Source of the DNA: CAYRFQ01 sp964423615
Lineage (GTDB): Bacteria; Planctomycetota; Planctomycetia; Gemmatales; Gemmataceae
Length of the DNA stretch: 33,125 bases
NCBI GenBank assembly: GCA_964423615.1
Contig: CAYRFQ010000089.1
Location: 1-33,125 of the forward strand
Direction of reading: 5' to 3'
Shown: positions 7,200 through 16,151 of the stretch, piece by piece
Position numbering within the stretch: the stretch's first letter is position 1
Layout of the letters: each line of letters opens with the position of its first letter
The notes under the pieces: model-generated
Told to the model about the DNA's origin: nothing
The model's input: the letters and a program-made list of their open reading frames with translations, nothing else
Database searches by the model: none
Position numbers and translations under genes: made by a program

Positions 7200-8954
7200 G
7201 TGATGCCAGAAAATTCGTCCAAGCCAATGTCGGGAGCGGACGTTTTGGTGCAGTGCCTGGTCAACCACGGGGTTGAAGTCGCTTTCGCCTATCCTGGTGG
7301 GGCTAGCATGCCAATTCACCAGGCGCTTACTCGGCAGCAGAACAAGATTCGCGTGATCCTGCCGCGGCACGAACAGGGTGGTGGATTCGCAGCCCAGGGA
7401 TATGCCCGAGCGACAGGGAAAGTCGGCGTCTGCGTTGCTACAAGTGGCCCCGGCGCCACTAACTTCGTCACGTGTTTGGCCGATGCGAAGATGGACTCCA
7501 CTCCCATCATCGCCATCACTGGCCAAGTTCCGACGAACGTCATCGGTACGGACGCATTTCAGGAGACTCCCACGGTCGAAATTTGTCGGTCCATCACCAA
7601 GCACCAGTATCTCTTGACCGACCCCAACGACATTACCCGAGTCGTCAAAGAAGCCTTTTACATTGCCAGCACGGGACGGCCAGGACCAGTCGTGATTGAC
7701 GTACCCAAGGACATCTCCAACGCCGTGATCGAGCCGAACTATGATGTCGAGATGAACTTGCCGGGTTACAAGCCAGAAAGATCGTTCGCCCGCAAAGACC
7801 TCGAAGACATCCTGAGGCTGATCTCACAGAGCAAGAAGCCGATCATCTATTCCGGCGGCGGAATCACGATGAGTGGCGCGGGCGAAAACATGCGGATGTT
7901 CGCCGAACGACTCGGCATCCCGGTGGCCCAAACGTTGCACGGGCTCAGTGGATTTCCTGGCGAGCACTTCCTTTCGGTCGACATGCTTGGAATGCACGGT
8001 TCTGTGTATGCCAACTACGCCATCAACGAGGCTGACTTGCTGTTGGGCCTTGGTGTCCGATTCGACGACCGCGTGACGGGCAAAGTCAGCGAGTTTGCCA
8101 AACACGGAAAAATCGTCCACGTCGACATCGATCCGTCGGAAATTAACAAGGTCAAATACGCCGATGTAGCGATTGTCGCGGACGTGAAGGAAGTTCTTGG
8201 TACCCTCATTGACATGCTCAATGAAGACCCAAGTCGGTGGGCCGAGTACGCCGCTTCGCACCAAGATTGGATCAAACAAATTGAAGCTTGGCGTGAAGAG
8301 AATCCTTTCGATTTCGAAGACCGAAACGACGCCATCTTGCCGCAATATGCCATCCGTCGCCTCTGGGAGATCCTCAAAGACCGCGGAAAAGTCGATGACA
8401 CCATTGTTACGACTGGCGTTGGCCAACACCAAATGTGGGCTGCCCAGTTTTGGAAATACTCCACTCCTCGCACATGGATCACCAGTGGTGGACTCGGGTC
8501 GATGGGCTTTGGGTTGCCCAGCGCCATGGGAGCCCAGGCAGCGTACCCGTTCAAGACCGTGGTCGACATCGATGGTGATGGCAGCTTTTTGATGAACATT
8601 CAAGAGGCCGCATGCTGCTACGTGGAGAAACTTCCCGTCAAAGTGTTGTTGCTCAACAATCAGCATCTTGGCATGGTCGTCCAGTGGGAAGACCGGTTCT
8701 ATGAGAGTAACCGAGGCCACACTTATCTCGGAGCCGGTTTCGAACACGCACCGTATCCCGATTTCGTTGCGATGACCCAGGCATGTGGTTGGAGCGCCAA
8801 GCACATCGTCGAGAAGAACCATCTCGATAGCGCTCTGGAAGAAATGCTCGACACCGAGGGGCCGTATCTACTAGACGTTCTCGTCCCGTATCAAGAACAC
8901 GTTCTGCCAATGATTCCGAGCGGAATGACAGTGCGGGACATGATCACGAAGTAG
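7200..8954 (+). CDS. ilvB: Acetolactate synthase, large (catalytic) subunit
   Basis: A thiamine-diphosphate enzyme that makes 2-acetolactate from pyruvate (or acetohydroxybutyrate with 2-oxobutyrate) for valine, leucine and isoleucine synthesis. It is 584 residues long, the usual family length. AGGAG at 7186-7190 lies 9 bases before GTG 7200 and 12 before ATG 7203; I favour the GTG, one codon's difference. Motifs: AYPGGASMPIHQAL near 29; RHEQGGGFAAQGYARATGK near 57, containing the catalytic Glu; SGPGATN near 82; and the ThDP-binding GDGSFLMNIQEAACC...LLNNQHLGMVVQWEDRF near 459-500. The last block is typical of IlvB rather than of other ThDP decarboxylases. No regulatory small subunit (ilvN/ilvH) follows in the window. 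Confidence 0.95.
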   Translation: MMPENSSKPMSGADVLVQCLVNHGVEVAFAYPGGASMPIHQALTRQQNKIRVILPRHEQGGGFAAQGYARATGKVGVCVATSGPGATNFVTCLADAKMDSTPIIAITGQVPTNVIGTDAFQETPTVEICRSITKHQYLLTDPNDITRVVKEAFYIASTGRPGPVVIDVPKDISNAVIEPNYDVEMNLPGYKPERSFARKDLEDILRLISQSKKPIIYSGGGITMSGAGENMRMFAERLGIPVAQTLHGLSGFPGEHFLSVDMLGMHGSVYANYAINEADLLLGLGVRFDDRVTGKVSEFAKHGKIVHVDIDPSEINKVKYADVAIVADVKEVLGTLIDMLNEDPSRWAEYAASHQDWIKQIEAWREENPFDFEDRNDAILPQYAIRRLWEILKDRGKVDDTIVTTGVGQHQMWAAQFWKYSTPRTWITSGGLGSMGFGLPSAMGAQAAYPFKTVVDIDGDGSFLMNIQEAACCYVEKLPVKVLLLNNQHLGMVVQWEDRFYESNRGHTYLGAGFEHAPYPDFVAMTQACGWSAKHIVEKNHLDSALEEMLDTEGPYLLDVLVPYQEHVLPMIPSGMTVRDMITK

Positions 8955-9418
8955 ATCGACGGAAACTCAGCGGGCCGAGTACTGTTCGACCGCGGTTAAG
9001 TTTGAACGCGACTCCCAGCGACAATCTCTCACCTTGAGAGACTCGGTTGCGTTTCGATTGAGTTTATTCTTGAATTGCGGCAGCTTGCTGCCGCTTTTGT
9101 CTTTTTAGGTCTTTGCTTTTGGCTCCTCCTTAAAGATTGGGAAGAGTTTCAAATCCGAACCCTCAGAAGCCGGACTTCTTTGTGTGAGTTCCCCTCTATC
9201 CTTGCCACACAGAATAACTCAACTTTCAAAGCCAACAACCGCGACGTTTGGCGGTCTAAACATCCTTGAGACTTGACCAAACGCCGTGAACTTTCTGTCT
9301 CCATTGTGTCTCCTTTTCTTTGGCTCGGTACCTTTCGCACAATTTGTCAAAACTTGTTCTTGCTGAGCCACTCGACGTCATGCGGACGCGCGAAATCTCT
9401 CTTGCAAGGAGTTCACAG
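8955..9418. other. 464-base intergenic stretch after ilvB
   Basis: Contains two hairpins and no supported gene. TCTCTCA-CCT-TGAGAGA at 9025-9041 is a small stem without a U-tract, and a clear terminator follows at 9077-9106. A possible frame at 9075-9269 begins with TTG inside that terminator and is rejected. The downstream gene's frame is open back to 9320, but its supported start is 9419. Confidence 0.5.
9077..9106 (+). terminator. Intrinsic terminator downstream of ilvB
   Basis: GCGGCAG-CTTG-CTGCCGC (9077-9094) forms a 7-bp G+C-rich stem with a tetraloop and is followed by TTTTGTCTTTTT. It lies 122 bases after the ilvB stop, in the right orientation to end the ilvB transcript. Confidence 0.75.
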
Positions 9419-10090
9419 ATGTCACAGCTCGTACAGAGCTTGCGATCATTCTTTTTCTCGCCTGTGAAGGAAATACAGCGGAAATTGCAGTACATTGGTG
9501 GTTGGGAAGGATGTCGCGAACCCCGGCGCTTATTCAACGCGATTGCTTCTCCTCGGAACCCACGGAAATGTCGGTTGCTTGTTGCCGGGTGTGCGCGGCG
9601 GTTGATGCATCTGATGCCTGAAGGTCCGTATCGAGCTGCCGTAGAAGTTGCCGAAAAGTTCGCTGATGAGGTAATCGGAATCGAAGAGTTGCGAGACGCC
9701 TGGAGACAGACGGAACCGATTCACCCCGGACCTGGCAGCGACGTGCTTTGGCTGGCACGACATACGGTACGGCCGGAAGCGGAAAAGGCGGTCCGGAAGG
9801 GGATCAATTGTGCCATGCGTTCGGGAGAAAAGTTGGCTCGCGCTGACTTGGTCCGTGATCTGTTCGGGAAACAATTTCATCCGGAAGTACAACTCGGTCC
9901 GTGGCTTTCGGACGACGTCATGGGAGTTGCCCGGATGATCTACGACCAAAATCGTTTTGACCACATGCCCATCCTCGCCGACGCGTTGGAGGAAAGCGGA
10001 TGCGATTCGGAGACCGTGTTGGATCACTGCCGTGGTGGGCATCATGCTCGAGGGTGTTGGGTCGTCGATCAAATTTTGGGCAAGACGTAA
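9419..10090 (+). CDS. Conserved planctomycete hypothetical protein
   Basis: A 223-residue protein of unknown function. ATG 9419 is chosen because AAGGAG (9406-9411) lies 7 bases upstream; the longer frame to 9320 has no such site. The N-terminal half is basic and rich in Arg/Leu (SRNPRK, CARRLMHLMP). The C-terminal 80 residues hold the pattern DLFGKQFHPEV, then VARMIYDQNRFDHMPILADA, then GCDSETVLDHCR and a GCWVVDQILGK ending. From memory, this tail occurs in many uncharacterised Gemmata-like planctomycete proteins, often as large paralogous families. No signal peptide or membrane segment is visible, so it is probably cytoplasmic. It is convergent with opcA, whose stop is 90 bases away. Confidence 0.75.
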   Translation: MSQLVQSLRSFFFSPVKEIQRKLQYIGGWEGCREPRRLFNAIASPRNPRKCRLLVAGCARRLMHLMPEGPYRAAVEVAEKFADEVIGIEELRDAWRQTEPIHPGPGSDVLWLARHTVRPEAEKAVRKGINCAMRSGEKLARADLVRDLFGKQFHPEVQLGPWLSDDVMGVARMIYDQNRFDHMPILADALEESGCDSETVLDHCRGGHHARGCWVVDQILGKT

Positions 10091-10180
10091 GTTGTACCCA
10101 AACGGCAGGCGAGCCACGTGGACCTGCGGCCAAGAAAACCCGGACGCCACTTCCTTTTCCGTTCGGGGCTTGCCAATTGT

Positions 10181-11338
10181 TCACAGCCCGACAACGCTTT
10201 GGGCTAGCTTCTTCGCCACTTCAAGACTTTCTCGAAAGCCTGGATCTCGGTCTCGGTCCGAAAGCTCTCTCCCAACGAGTTGGGGTAACGGTTGTGGGGG
10301 GACTGTGACAGTTCGTGGTGCTGCACCTCCCCCAGTGGGAACGACGGACAATCGGCGCGACCCATCGACGGCGAAGTCGTACGAGTAAGCTTCACTCGCA
10401 ATGTGGATTTTGTGAATGGCATGTTCCTCCGACTCGACGCGCCGGATGACGATTCGCACAAGCCCTTCGGAAGTACGACACTGCCAACTCATTTCGACAT
10501 TGGGTTGCACTTTTCCACCCTGGACTTCCCATCCCAAACGGGCCGCGAGCCAACTGACCACGAGCCATGCTTGAATCACAGCGTGAGGTCCATGGTCAAT
10601 TTGGACTTCTCGAATCGTATTCAGGAATCCCTGAGCGACTTGAGGGTCGAGTGCCTGAGTCAAGATACGGCGCCAGTACTTCAATCGCCGCCAGTTCAGG
10701 TCGGCTGCCAGTCGCCATCTCGCACCAGATCGTGCGGCTTCGAGCTGGGTCATCCAATTAATCACAGACAGCATCCCTCGAGCCGGGTCAGGCCACCCCA
10801 TGCTGTCGTAAACCACTTGTTCGGCGGACTCGGCGAGGTCGTGAAATAACACACCATCGAGCGGAGGGGCTTGCGAAGCCGCCCACCACAAGTTCGTTGG
10901 CAAGTCTCCCACGAGCAGACCACGAACGACGAACGGGAGCTTCTTGACGGACGTCCCAACGGCTCGAACGGTCACTTGTTCGGAACAGAGTGCACGGCCA
11001 TTACTCACAGGATGACACCGGGTCGTCACCGTCGTCGTGAGTGCTCCGCCAGCGGCGTTCGTGAGACCAAGGAGCAACAGTACCCTCGCAGGGTGAAGGC
11101 TCACGATGTCGGTGACCATTTGATCGACTTGCCCAGCCAAGTCAAGATTGTCGCAGTACACCACAAGGTTCGACATCCGAGAACGCAGGACGCTGTCGCT
11201 CGTCGCCTCCTGCATTTTTTGAATGCGCCTGTTCAACTCTTTCTCGACGTTTCCAAGGGGGACCGGGATCGATTCCGCCCCGGAGACTTCGGTCGCGCTG
11301 GTCTGGTCGATCGGAGACGTGTGGAGTTCTTCGCTCAT
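10181..11338 (-). CDS. opcA: Glucose-6-phosphate dehydrogenase assembly protein OpcA
   Basis: A 385-residue OpcA-family protein. In cyanobacteria OpcA is needed for assembly and redox-linked activation of glucose-6-phosphate dehydrogenase. Family marks are the SRMSNLVVYCDN and HPARVLLLLGL blocks (residues about 50-90), RALCSEQVTVRA near 115, and the DLPTNLWWAASQAPPLDG block near 145. The start ATG (11338) overlaps the zwf stop as ATGA, and GGAGG lies 5 bases upstream within zwf, so the two are very probably translationally coupled. The zwf-opcA order matches cyanobacteria. No signal peptide is seen, so it is cytoplasmic. The residue 200-240 segment is rich in Trp and Arg (RWRLAADLNWRRLKYWRR). 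Confidence 0.93.
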   Translation of the reverse strand: MSEELHTSPIDQTSATEVSGAESIPVPLGNVEKELNRRIQKMQEATSDSVLRSRMSNLVVYCDNLDLAGQVDQMVTDIVSLHPARVLLLLGLTNAAGGALTTTVTTRCHPVSNGRALCSEQVTVRAVGTSVKKLPFVVRGLLVGDLPTNLWWAASQAPPLDGVLFHDLAESAEQVVYDSMGWPDPARGMLSVINWMTQLEAARSGARWRLAADLNWRRLKYWRRILTQALDPQVAQGFLNTIREVQIDHGPHAVIQAWLVVSWLAARLGWEVQGGKVQPNVEMSWQCRTSEGLVRIVIRRVESEEHAIHKIHIASEAYSYDFAVDGSRRLSVVPTGGGAAPRTVTVPPQPLPQLVGRELSDRDRDPGFRESLEVAKKLAQSVVGL

Positions 11339-12957
11339 GGTATCCTCCAGTGGTGTCCGTCGGCTTCGATGAGTCGATCGGCCTCGAGTGGTCCCCAGGT
11401 TCCTGCTCTATACTCCGGGAGGAACCGTGTCTGGCTTGTCTCCCACGTGTCCAGGATCGGCATCACGAATTCCCAAGCCGCTTCGACCGCATCGCGTCGC
11501 ATGAACAGGGTTGCATCTCCGGCCATGACGTCGAGCAACAGTCGCTCGTAAGCCTCGGGACTGGCCTCGCCAAAACTGGAGCTGTAATTGAATTCCATTT
11601 TCACCGGATAAATCCGCAATCTCGCTCCTGGAAGTTTCGAGGCTATCCGCAACGAAACGCCTTCTTCGGGTTGGACGCGGAGAGACAACACGGTCGGTTC
11701 CAGAGGAGTGTTGGGATCAGCGTTGAAGAGTATTTGTGGGACCGACTTGAATTGAATGGCGACCTCGCTGGCTCGCTTGGGCAAGCGTTTTCCCGTCCGA
11801 AGATAAAACGGCACACCCATCCAACGCCAGTTGTCCACAAACATCCTCATCGCGACGAATGTTTCGGTGGTCGACTCCGACGGCACGGGTTCGTTGCGAC
11901 TGGAAAAGAACTCGCGGACCTCGTGGCGATAGCCGGGAACTTCGCGGCCTTGAATGTCTCCCAAGATGTACTGGGCGCGGACCACAGATTTCTCGACGTC
12001 GGCAGCTTTCATCGGACGTAAGCAATGCAGCACGTCGATTTTGTTGTCGCGAATCACATCGGCGCCGAGTGACCACGGCGGTTCCATGCACGTCAAGCAA
12101 ACGAGTTGCAAGATGTGGTTTTGAACCATGTCTCGCAGTGTTCCGACGCCCTCGTAGTATCCGACTCGGCTGCCGGTGACCTCTCCTGTCTCCGGATCAC
12201 GAGCCGTCAACCCATCTTGTTCGGCCACCGTAATCTGCACATGGTCGATGTGGTTCTTGTTCCAAAGGGGCTCGAAGATACTGTTGGCGAATCGAAGGAC
12301 CATCAAGTTCTGGACGGTCTCCTTGCCCAGATAGTGATCGATGCGAAATGTCTGTTCCTCGGCAAAACACTGTCCCAAACCCGAAGTCACCTTTCTCGCA
12401 CTCTCAAGATCGTGACCGATCGGTTTCTCTACGATGACACGCGTGAACAGATCCATTTCGTCTTGATCGGAAATCATGCCCTCAGACTTGAGGTGTTGAG
12501 CACATACTTGGGTCAGAGTTGGAGGCACAGCGAGATAGTAAACACGACTCCCACGAATCCCGAATTGATGGTCAATGGTATCGAGCTTGGCCTTGAGTTG
12601 TTCATAAGCGCTGGAGTCGTTGAAACTGCCCTCCACATAGAACAACGCCCTCGCAAAATCGGCCCAGTGGCTCTCGTCGGGTTCCCGTCGCGAGAAACGT
12701 CTGGTTCCGTCGTGAGCACGTGCTCGAATCCATTCGTCGGGATCCCCACTCGACCCAATCCCGAAGCCCACCACAGCGAAGTTCGAAGGCAGTATGCCAT
12801 CTACGTTCAGGTTATACAACGCGGGAAGCAGTTTGCGCCAGGACAGGTCACCTGCGGCACCGAAAATCACCAGAACGCAAGGTTGCGGAATGAGTGACTG
12901 AGGCATTCCCACAGTCAGAGGGTTTTCCGAAAGGGCGTTGGAGTCCATCACCGACAT
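11335..12957 (-). CDS. zwf: Glucose-6-phosphate 1-dehydrogenase
   Basis: Oxidises glucose 6-phosphate to 6-phosphogluconolactone with NADP, the entry step of the oxidative pentose phosphate pathway. The start at 12957 (MSVMDSNALS) gives 540 residues, slightly longer than the usual 490-510. The open frame reaches 13266, but that part has no ribosome-binding site and overlaps the divergent promoter. AAAGGA lies 9 bases upstream of the chosen start. Motifs: VIFGAAGDLSWRKLLPALYN near residues 31-50 (nucleotide-binding GxxGDLxxRKL), EKPIGHDLESAR near 177, the active-site FRIDHYLGKETVQN near 204, and PFYLRTGKRLPKR near 360. The last codons overlap opcA by 4 bases. Confidence 0.95.
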   Translation of the reverse strand: MSVMDSNALSENPLTVGMPQSLIPQPCVLVIFGAAGDLSWRKLLPALYNLNVDGILPSNFAVVGFGIGSSGDPDEWIRARAHDGTRRFSRREPDESHWADFARALFYVEGSFNDSSAYEQLKAKLDTIDHQFGIRGSRVYYLAVPPTLTQVCAQHLKSEGMISDQDEMDLFTRVIVEKPIGHDLESARKVTSGLGQCFAEEQTFRIDHYLGKETVQNLMVLRFANSIFEPLWNKNHIDHVQITVAEQDGLTARDPETGEVTGSRVGYYEGVGTLRDMVQNHILQLVCLTCMEPPWSLGADVIRDNKIDVLHCLRPMKAADVEKSVVRAQYILGDIQGREVPGYRHEVREFFSSRNEPVPSESTTETFVAMRMFVDNWRWMGVPFYLRTGKRLPKRASEVAIQFKSVPQILFNADPNTPLEPTVLSLRVQPEEGVSLRIASKLPGARLRIYPVKMEFNYSSSFGEASPEAYERLLLDVMAGDATLFMRRDAVEAAWEFVMPILDTWETSQTRFLPEYRAGTWGPLEADRLIEADGHHWRIP

Positions 12958-13149
12958 AAGCGAGGTTCCTTTCATAGAAGGGCGCGGATAACCTTTAGGA
13001 AAATGATACGAACTGGAGTGAGATGAAAGTAGCGGATAGCCTCGGGAACGGTTCGATAGATATCCAATTCGTTGATTCCGTCGGAGAATAGGTATGCGCC
13101 CAGACCATGAACGACGTTTTCTCATATTTTCATAAGTTCGAACCAATTG

Positions 13150-13178
13150 TTGCAAATGCCTACAACTCAGAATATAAT
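13150..13178 (+). promoter_or_regulatory. Sigma-70-type promoter for the M1 peptidase gene
   Basis: TTGCAA at 13150-13155 and a perfect TATAAT at 13173-13178 are separated by 17 bases. This is the best -35/-10 pair found in the window. It would start transcription near 13185, giving a leader of about 90 bases before the peptidase start at 13276. It lies in the divergent gap shared with zwf; no equally good box was found for zwf. Confidence 0.65.
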
Positions 13179-13275
13179 GACAACTTTGATCTACAATGCC
13201 CCGAAACGGCACCCGTGACGTGCTCTCTCCTAACGGGGTTTCCCTGCGTACGCATCGTTGAGGCAATCCTTCATC

Positions 13276-15561
13276 ATGGTTTCTCCGTTTTCCCTTCGGG
13301 TCTGCAGCACTGCCGTGTGCCTGCTTGTTTATCTGTCATGCGCAACTGCGCAAGAAACAAAACGCACCATCAAGGAAGATAAGTTTCGTCAACTCGAAGA
13401 GATCTTGCCGACGCCCTCGTCGACGAGGACAGGTTCCGGTTCTCCCGGACCGAGGTATTGGCAACAACGCGCCGACTACGTGATTCATGTCGAATTAGAC
13501 GACGAGAACCAAAGGATTATCGGTTCTGAAAAAATCACTTATAAGAACAACTCACCACACACACTCCGGTATGTCTGGCTGCAGCTCGATCCGAATTTAT
13601 TTCGACCCGATTCGGACTCGGTCGTCACACAAACGGCTCCGAGCATCTCGGAGAAGACAAGCCCCGAACTCTTGAAGAGATACCTTCACCGAATGACATT
13701 TAACGGTGGTGTAAATATCACTTCTGTGAAAGGGTCTGAGGGTAAGAAACTCAATTACAAGATCGTTAAAACGATCATGCGAGTCGATCTGCCCAAGCCA
13801 CTCAAGAGCGGTCAGTCTTTCGCCTTCTCGGTAGACTGGAACTATCGAATTAATAACGCCAGAGTGGTCCGAGGACGTACCGGTTATGAATACTTCCCGG
13901 AAGACAAAAATTATCTTTATCTCATCGCACAGTGGTATCCACGACTGGCAGCCTACACAGACGTGACAGGATGGCAGCATAAACAATATCTCGGACGTGG
14001 TGAGTTCACGCTCGAACTTGGGGACTACGAAGTCCATATTACCGCTCCAGAAGACCACATCGTCGGCTCCACTGGTGTGCTCCAGAATCCGAAACAAGTG
14101 CTCACGGCCAAGCAAATGGCTCGTCTGGAAAAAGCAAAAACTGCCAAGAAACCAGTGTTCATCGTCGACGAGAAAGAAGCCAAGGAAAACTTCAAGTCAA
14201 AGCCCAAGAAGAAAAAGACCTGGATCTTCAAAGCCAAGAATGTCCGAGACTTTGCCTTCGCCACTTCAAGACGATTTATCTGGGACGCCCAAGGCTACAA
14301 ACACAATGGCGGCACAGTGATGGCCATGTCGCTCTATCCGCCTGAAGGGGAGCCGCTCTGGAGCAAGTACTCGACGAAAGCCATCATCCACACCATCAAG
14401 CACTACTCCAAGTACACATTTAACTACCCTTATCCGGTTGCCATTTCTGTGAATGGTCCCGTCGGCGGAATGGAATATCCGATGATCTGTTTCAACGGAC
14501 CTCGCCCCCGGAAGGGTAAATATTCCAAGTACACCAAATATGCGTTGATCTCGGTCATCATCCACGAAGTCGGACATAATTATTTTCCGATGATCGTTAA
14601 CTCTGACGAGCGACAATGGACCTGGATGGATGAAGGAATCAATACGTTCTTGCAATACATGTCCGAGCGAGAATGGGAAGAGAAATATCCGTCGATTCGC
14701 GGGAATCCCAAGAACATTGTGCGGTACATGACGAGCACGAATCAGGTTCCGATCATGACCAACTCGGATTCCATTCTCCAGTTTGGACCGAACGCTTATG
14801 CAAAGCCCGCTACGGCTCTAGTCATCCTGCGTCAGACAGTGCTGGGGCCGGAACTCTTCGATTTTGCCTTCAAAGAATATGCTCGAAGGTGGCGTTTCAA
14901 ACGACCGATGCCGGCAGACTTTTTCCGAACGATGGAAGATGCTTCGGGTGTCGATTTGGATTGGTTTTGGCGAGGATGGTTCTATTCGACCGATCACGTC
15001 GATATTGCTATAACCGACGTTCGAGCGTTCACCAAGGACACCAAGAAAAAGTCTGTTGCCCAAGCTACTCCCAAGACGAAACCGCAGGCCGCGAAAGTTG
15101 CCGACGAAAAACAGTTAGTTGTAGCGGTCAAGAAGGGCAAGGCCCCCGAGTCCCCCAAGGAAGTCTACGAACGAGAACTCCACGGCCTCGATGCCAAGGA
15201 ACGCGAGGAATTACTCTCCAAGTCGCACTTCTACATCGTTGATTTCGAGAACGTTGGTGGCATCGTCATGCCCATCATCTTGAAGTTGAACTTCGAAGAC
15301 GGGACCTCTCGAACGGTACGCATCCCAGCAACGATCTGGCGACGTAATAGCGAACAGGTTTCCAAACTGATTGCCGTATCGAAAGCCATCAAGTCGTTCC
15401 AATTGGACCCGAACCAGGAAATCGCCGACGCCGACGAAGCGAACAACTACTATCCCCCCCGGATCGTTCCTTCGCGGTTCAGTCGATTTCGCGATAGCGA
15501 CTCTTCCTCGAATAAGTCTCGAAAGCGGCGACCTGTTGTGCCGAGCAAAGGCCAGAAGTAA
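13276..15561 (+). CDS. Secreted M1-family zinc metallopeptidase
   Basis: A 761-residue aminopeptidase-like M1 (gluzincin) protein. ATG 13276 begins a signal peptide (MVSPFSLRVCSTAVCLLVYL, likely cut after ATA near residue 26). The zinc site is HEVGHN at residues 430-435 with a downstream Glu in WMDEGINTF near 453. The substrate-binding exopeptidase motif appears as GGMEYP near 396-401, where classic aminopeptidases have GAMEN, so the substrate range may differ. The N-terminal beta domain (YVIHVELDDENQRIIGSEKI) fits the M1 fold. A Lys-rich linker at about 595-640 (KDTKKKSVAQATPKTKPQAA) precedes a C-terminal beta-rich region, and the tail is Arg/Lys-rich. The product is likely periplasmic or surface-located. 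It is driven by the promoter at 13150-13178 and is divergent from zwf. Confidence 0.88.
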   Translation: MVSPFSLRVCSTAVCLLVYLSCATAQETKRTIKEDKFRQLEEILPTPSSTRTGSGSPGPRYWQQRADYVIHVELDDENQRIIGSEKITYKNNSPHTLRYVWLQLDPNLFRPDSDSVVTQTAPSISEKTSPELLKRYLHRMTFNGGVNITSVKGSEGKKLNYKIVKTIMRVDLPKPLKSGQSFAFSVDWNYRINNARVVRGRTGYEYFPEDKNYLYLIAQWYPRLAAYTDVTGWQHKQYLGRGEFTLELGDYEVHITAPEDHIVGSTGVLQNPKQVLTAKQMARLEKAKTAKKPVFIVDEKEAKENFKSKPKKKKTWIFKAKNVRDFAFATSRRFIWDAQGYKHNGGTVMAMSLYPPEGEPLWSKYSTKAIIHTIKHYSKYTFNYPYPVAISVNGPVGGMEYPMICFNGPRPRKGKYSKYTKYALISVIIHEVGHNYFPMIVNSDERQWTWMDEGINTFLQYMSEREWEEKYPSIRGNPKNIVRYMTSTNQVPIMTNSDSILQFGPNAYAKPATALVILRQTVLGPELFDFAFKEYARRWRFKRPMPADFFRTMEDASGVDLDWFWRGWFYSTDHVDIAITDVRAFTKDTKKKSVAQATPKTKPQAAKVADEKQLVVAVKKGKAPESPKEVYERELHGLDAKEREELLSKSHFYIVDFENVGGIVMPIILKLNFEDGTSRTVRIPATIWRRNSEQVSKLIAVSKAIKSFQLDPNQEIADADEANNYYPPRIVPSRFSRFRDSDSSSNKSRKRRPVVPSKGQK

Positions 15562-16151
15562 GACGTCAACTCGAGTGCTTGTGAATGGACGTAGCGACCA
15601 AAATGGGCCCTTCATTTTGTCGTAGAGTGTGACGAACGAAGGACCAGCCGAGCGAGGACTCACTGTCTTCCCGCGTGTGCCCTCGCGGCTGAATTCCTTA
15701 TTACACCTTGTCTTTGTTCGTGTGCCATTCTCACTAGGCGACTCGTCACCCCCTACAAAATTCCATAGATCATCTCGCAAACTCAGAAGTTACACATAGG
15801 TATCGAAAATCGAGATGGATCTCGATCCGTTGTCGTTTCATCGGTCATTGCAACTTCTTCAATTTTTCACTTCGGGTGGGCTGTCTTCTGTTCGATTTTT
15901 GTGCTACTTTCTAGAGGATAATCTCAACAACTCACTGAGATTGTTTCCCACGATGTACTTACCTTTTAACGGACCGAAAGGGATTTTGGTTCCAATCGGT
16001 TGGTATCCCATCCCGTTAACCACCTCTGGTTGGAATTCCCGCACGCCTCAAATTGAGAAACCTTGGATAAAACTCTCGGTGTATCTCTCGCATTATTTGT
16101 GGGCGTCGGGAGATGCACCTTTTCTGCAATCGCCCACTCGGAGGACAGTTG
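15562..16151. other. 590-base intergenic stretch
   Basis: No supported gene. The 15815-16162 frame has no ribosome-binding site and reads like non-coding sequence (many Leu/Phe/Ser/Pro residues, no domain). Short complementary segments occur (GCGAGG at 15653-15658 with CCTCGC at 15681-15686; AAAATG with CATTTT near 15601-15619), but none has a U-tract. The upstream region of the next gene contains GATAAT at 15917-15922, without a convincing -35 box. Confidence 0.45.

Noticed and set aside
7824..8822. 332-codon minus-strand open frame
   Set aside because: Antisense shadow of ilvB, whose ThDP motifs are intact on the plus strand.
9075..9269. 64-codon frame after ilvB
   Set aside because: Begins with TTG inside the intrinsic terminator and has no ribosome-binding site.
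12958..13266. N-terminal extension of zwf
   Set aside because: Rich in Arg/Ser, no homology to the dehydrogenase, no ribosome-binding site, and it covers the divergent TTGCAA-17-TATAAT promoter.
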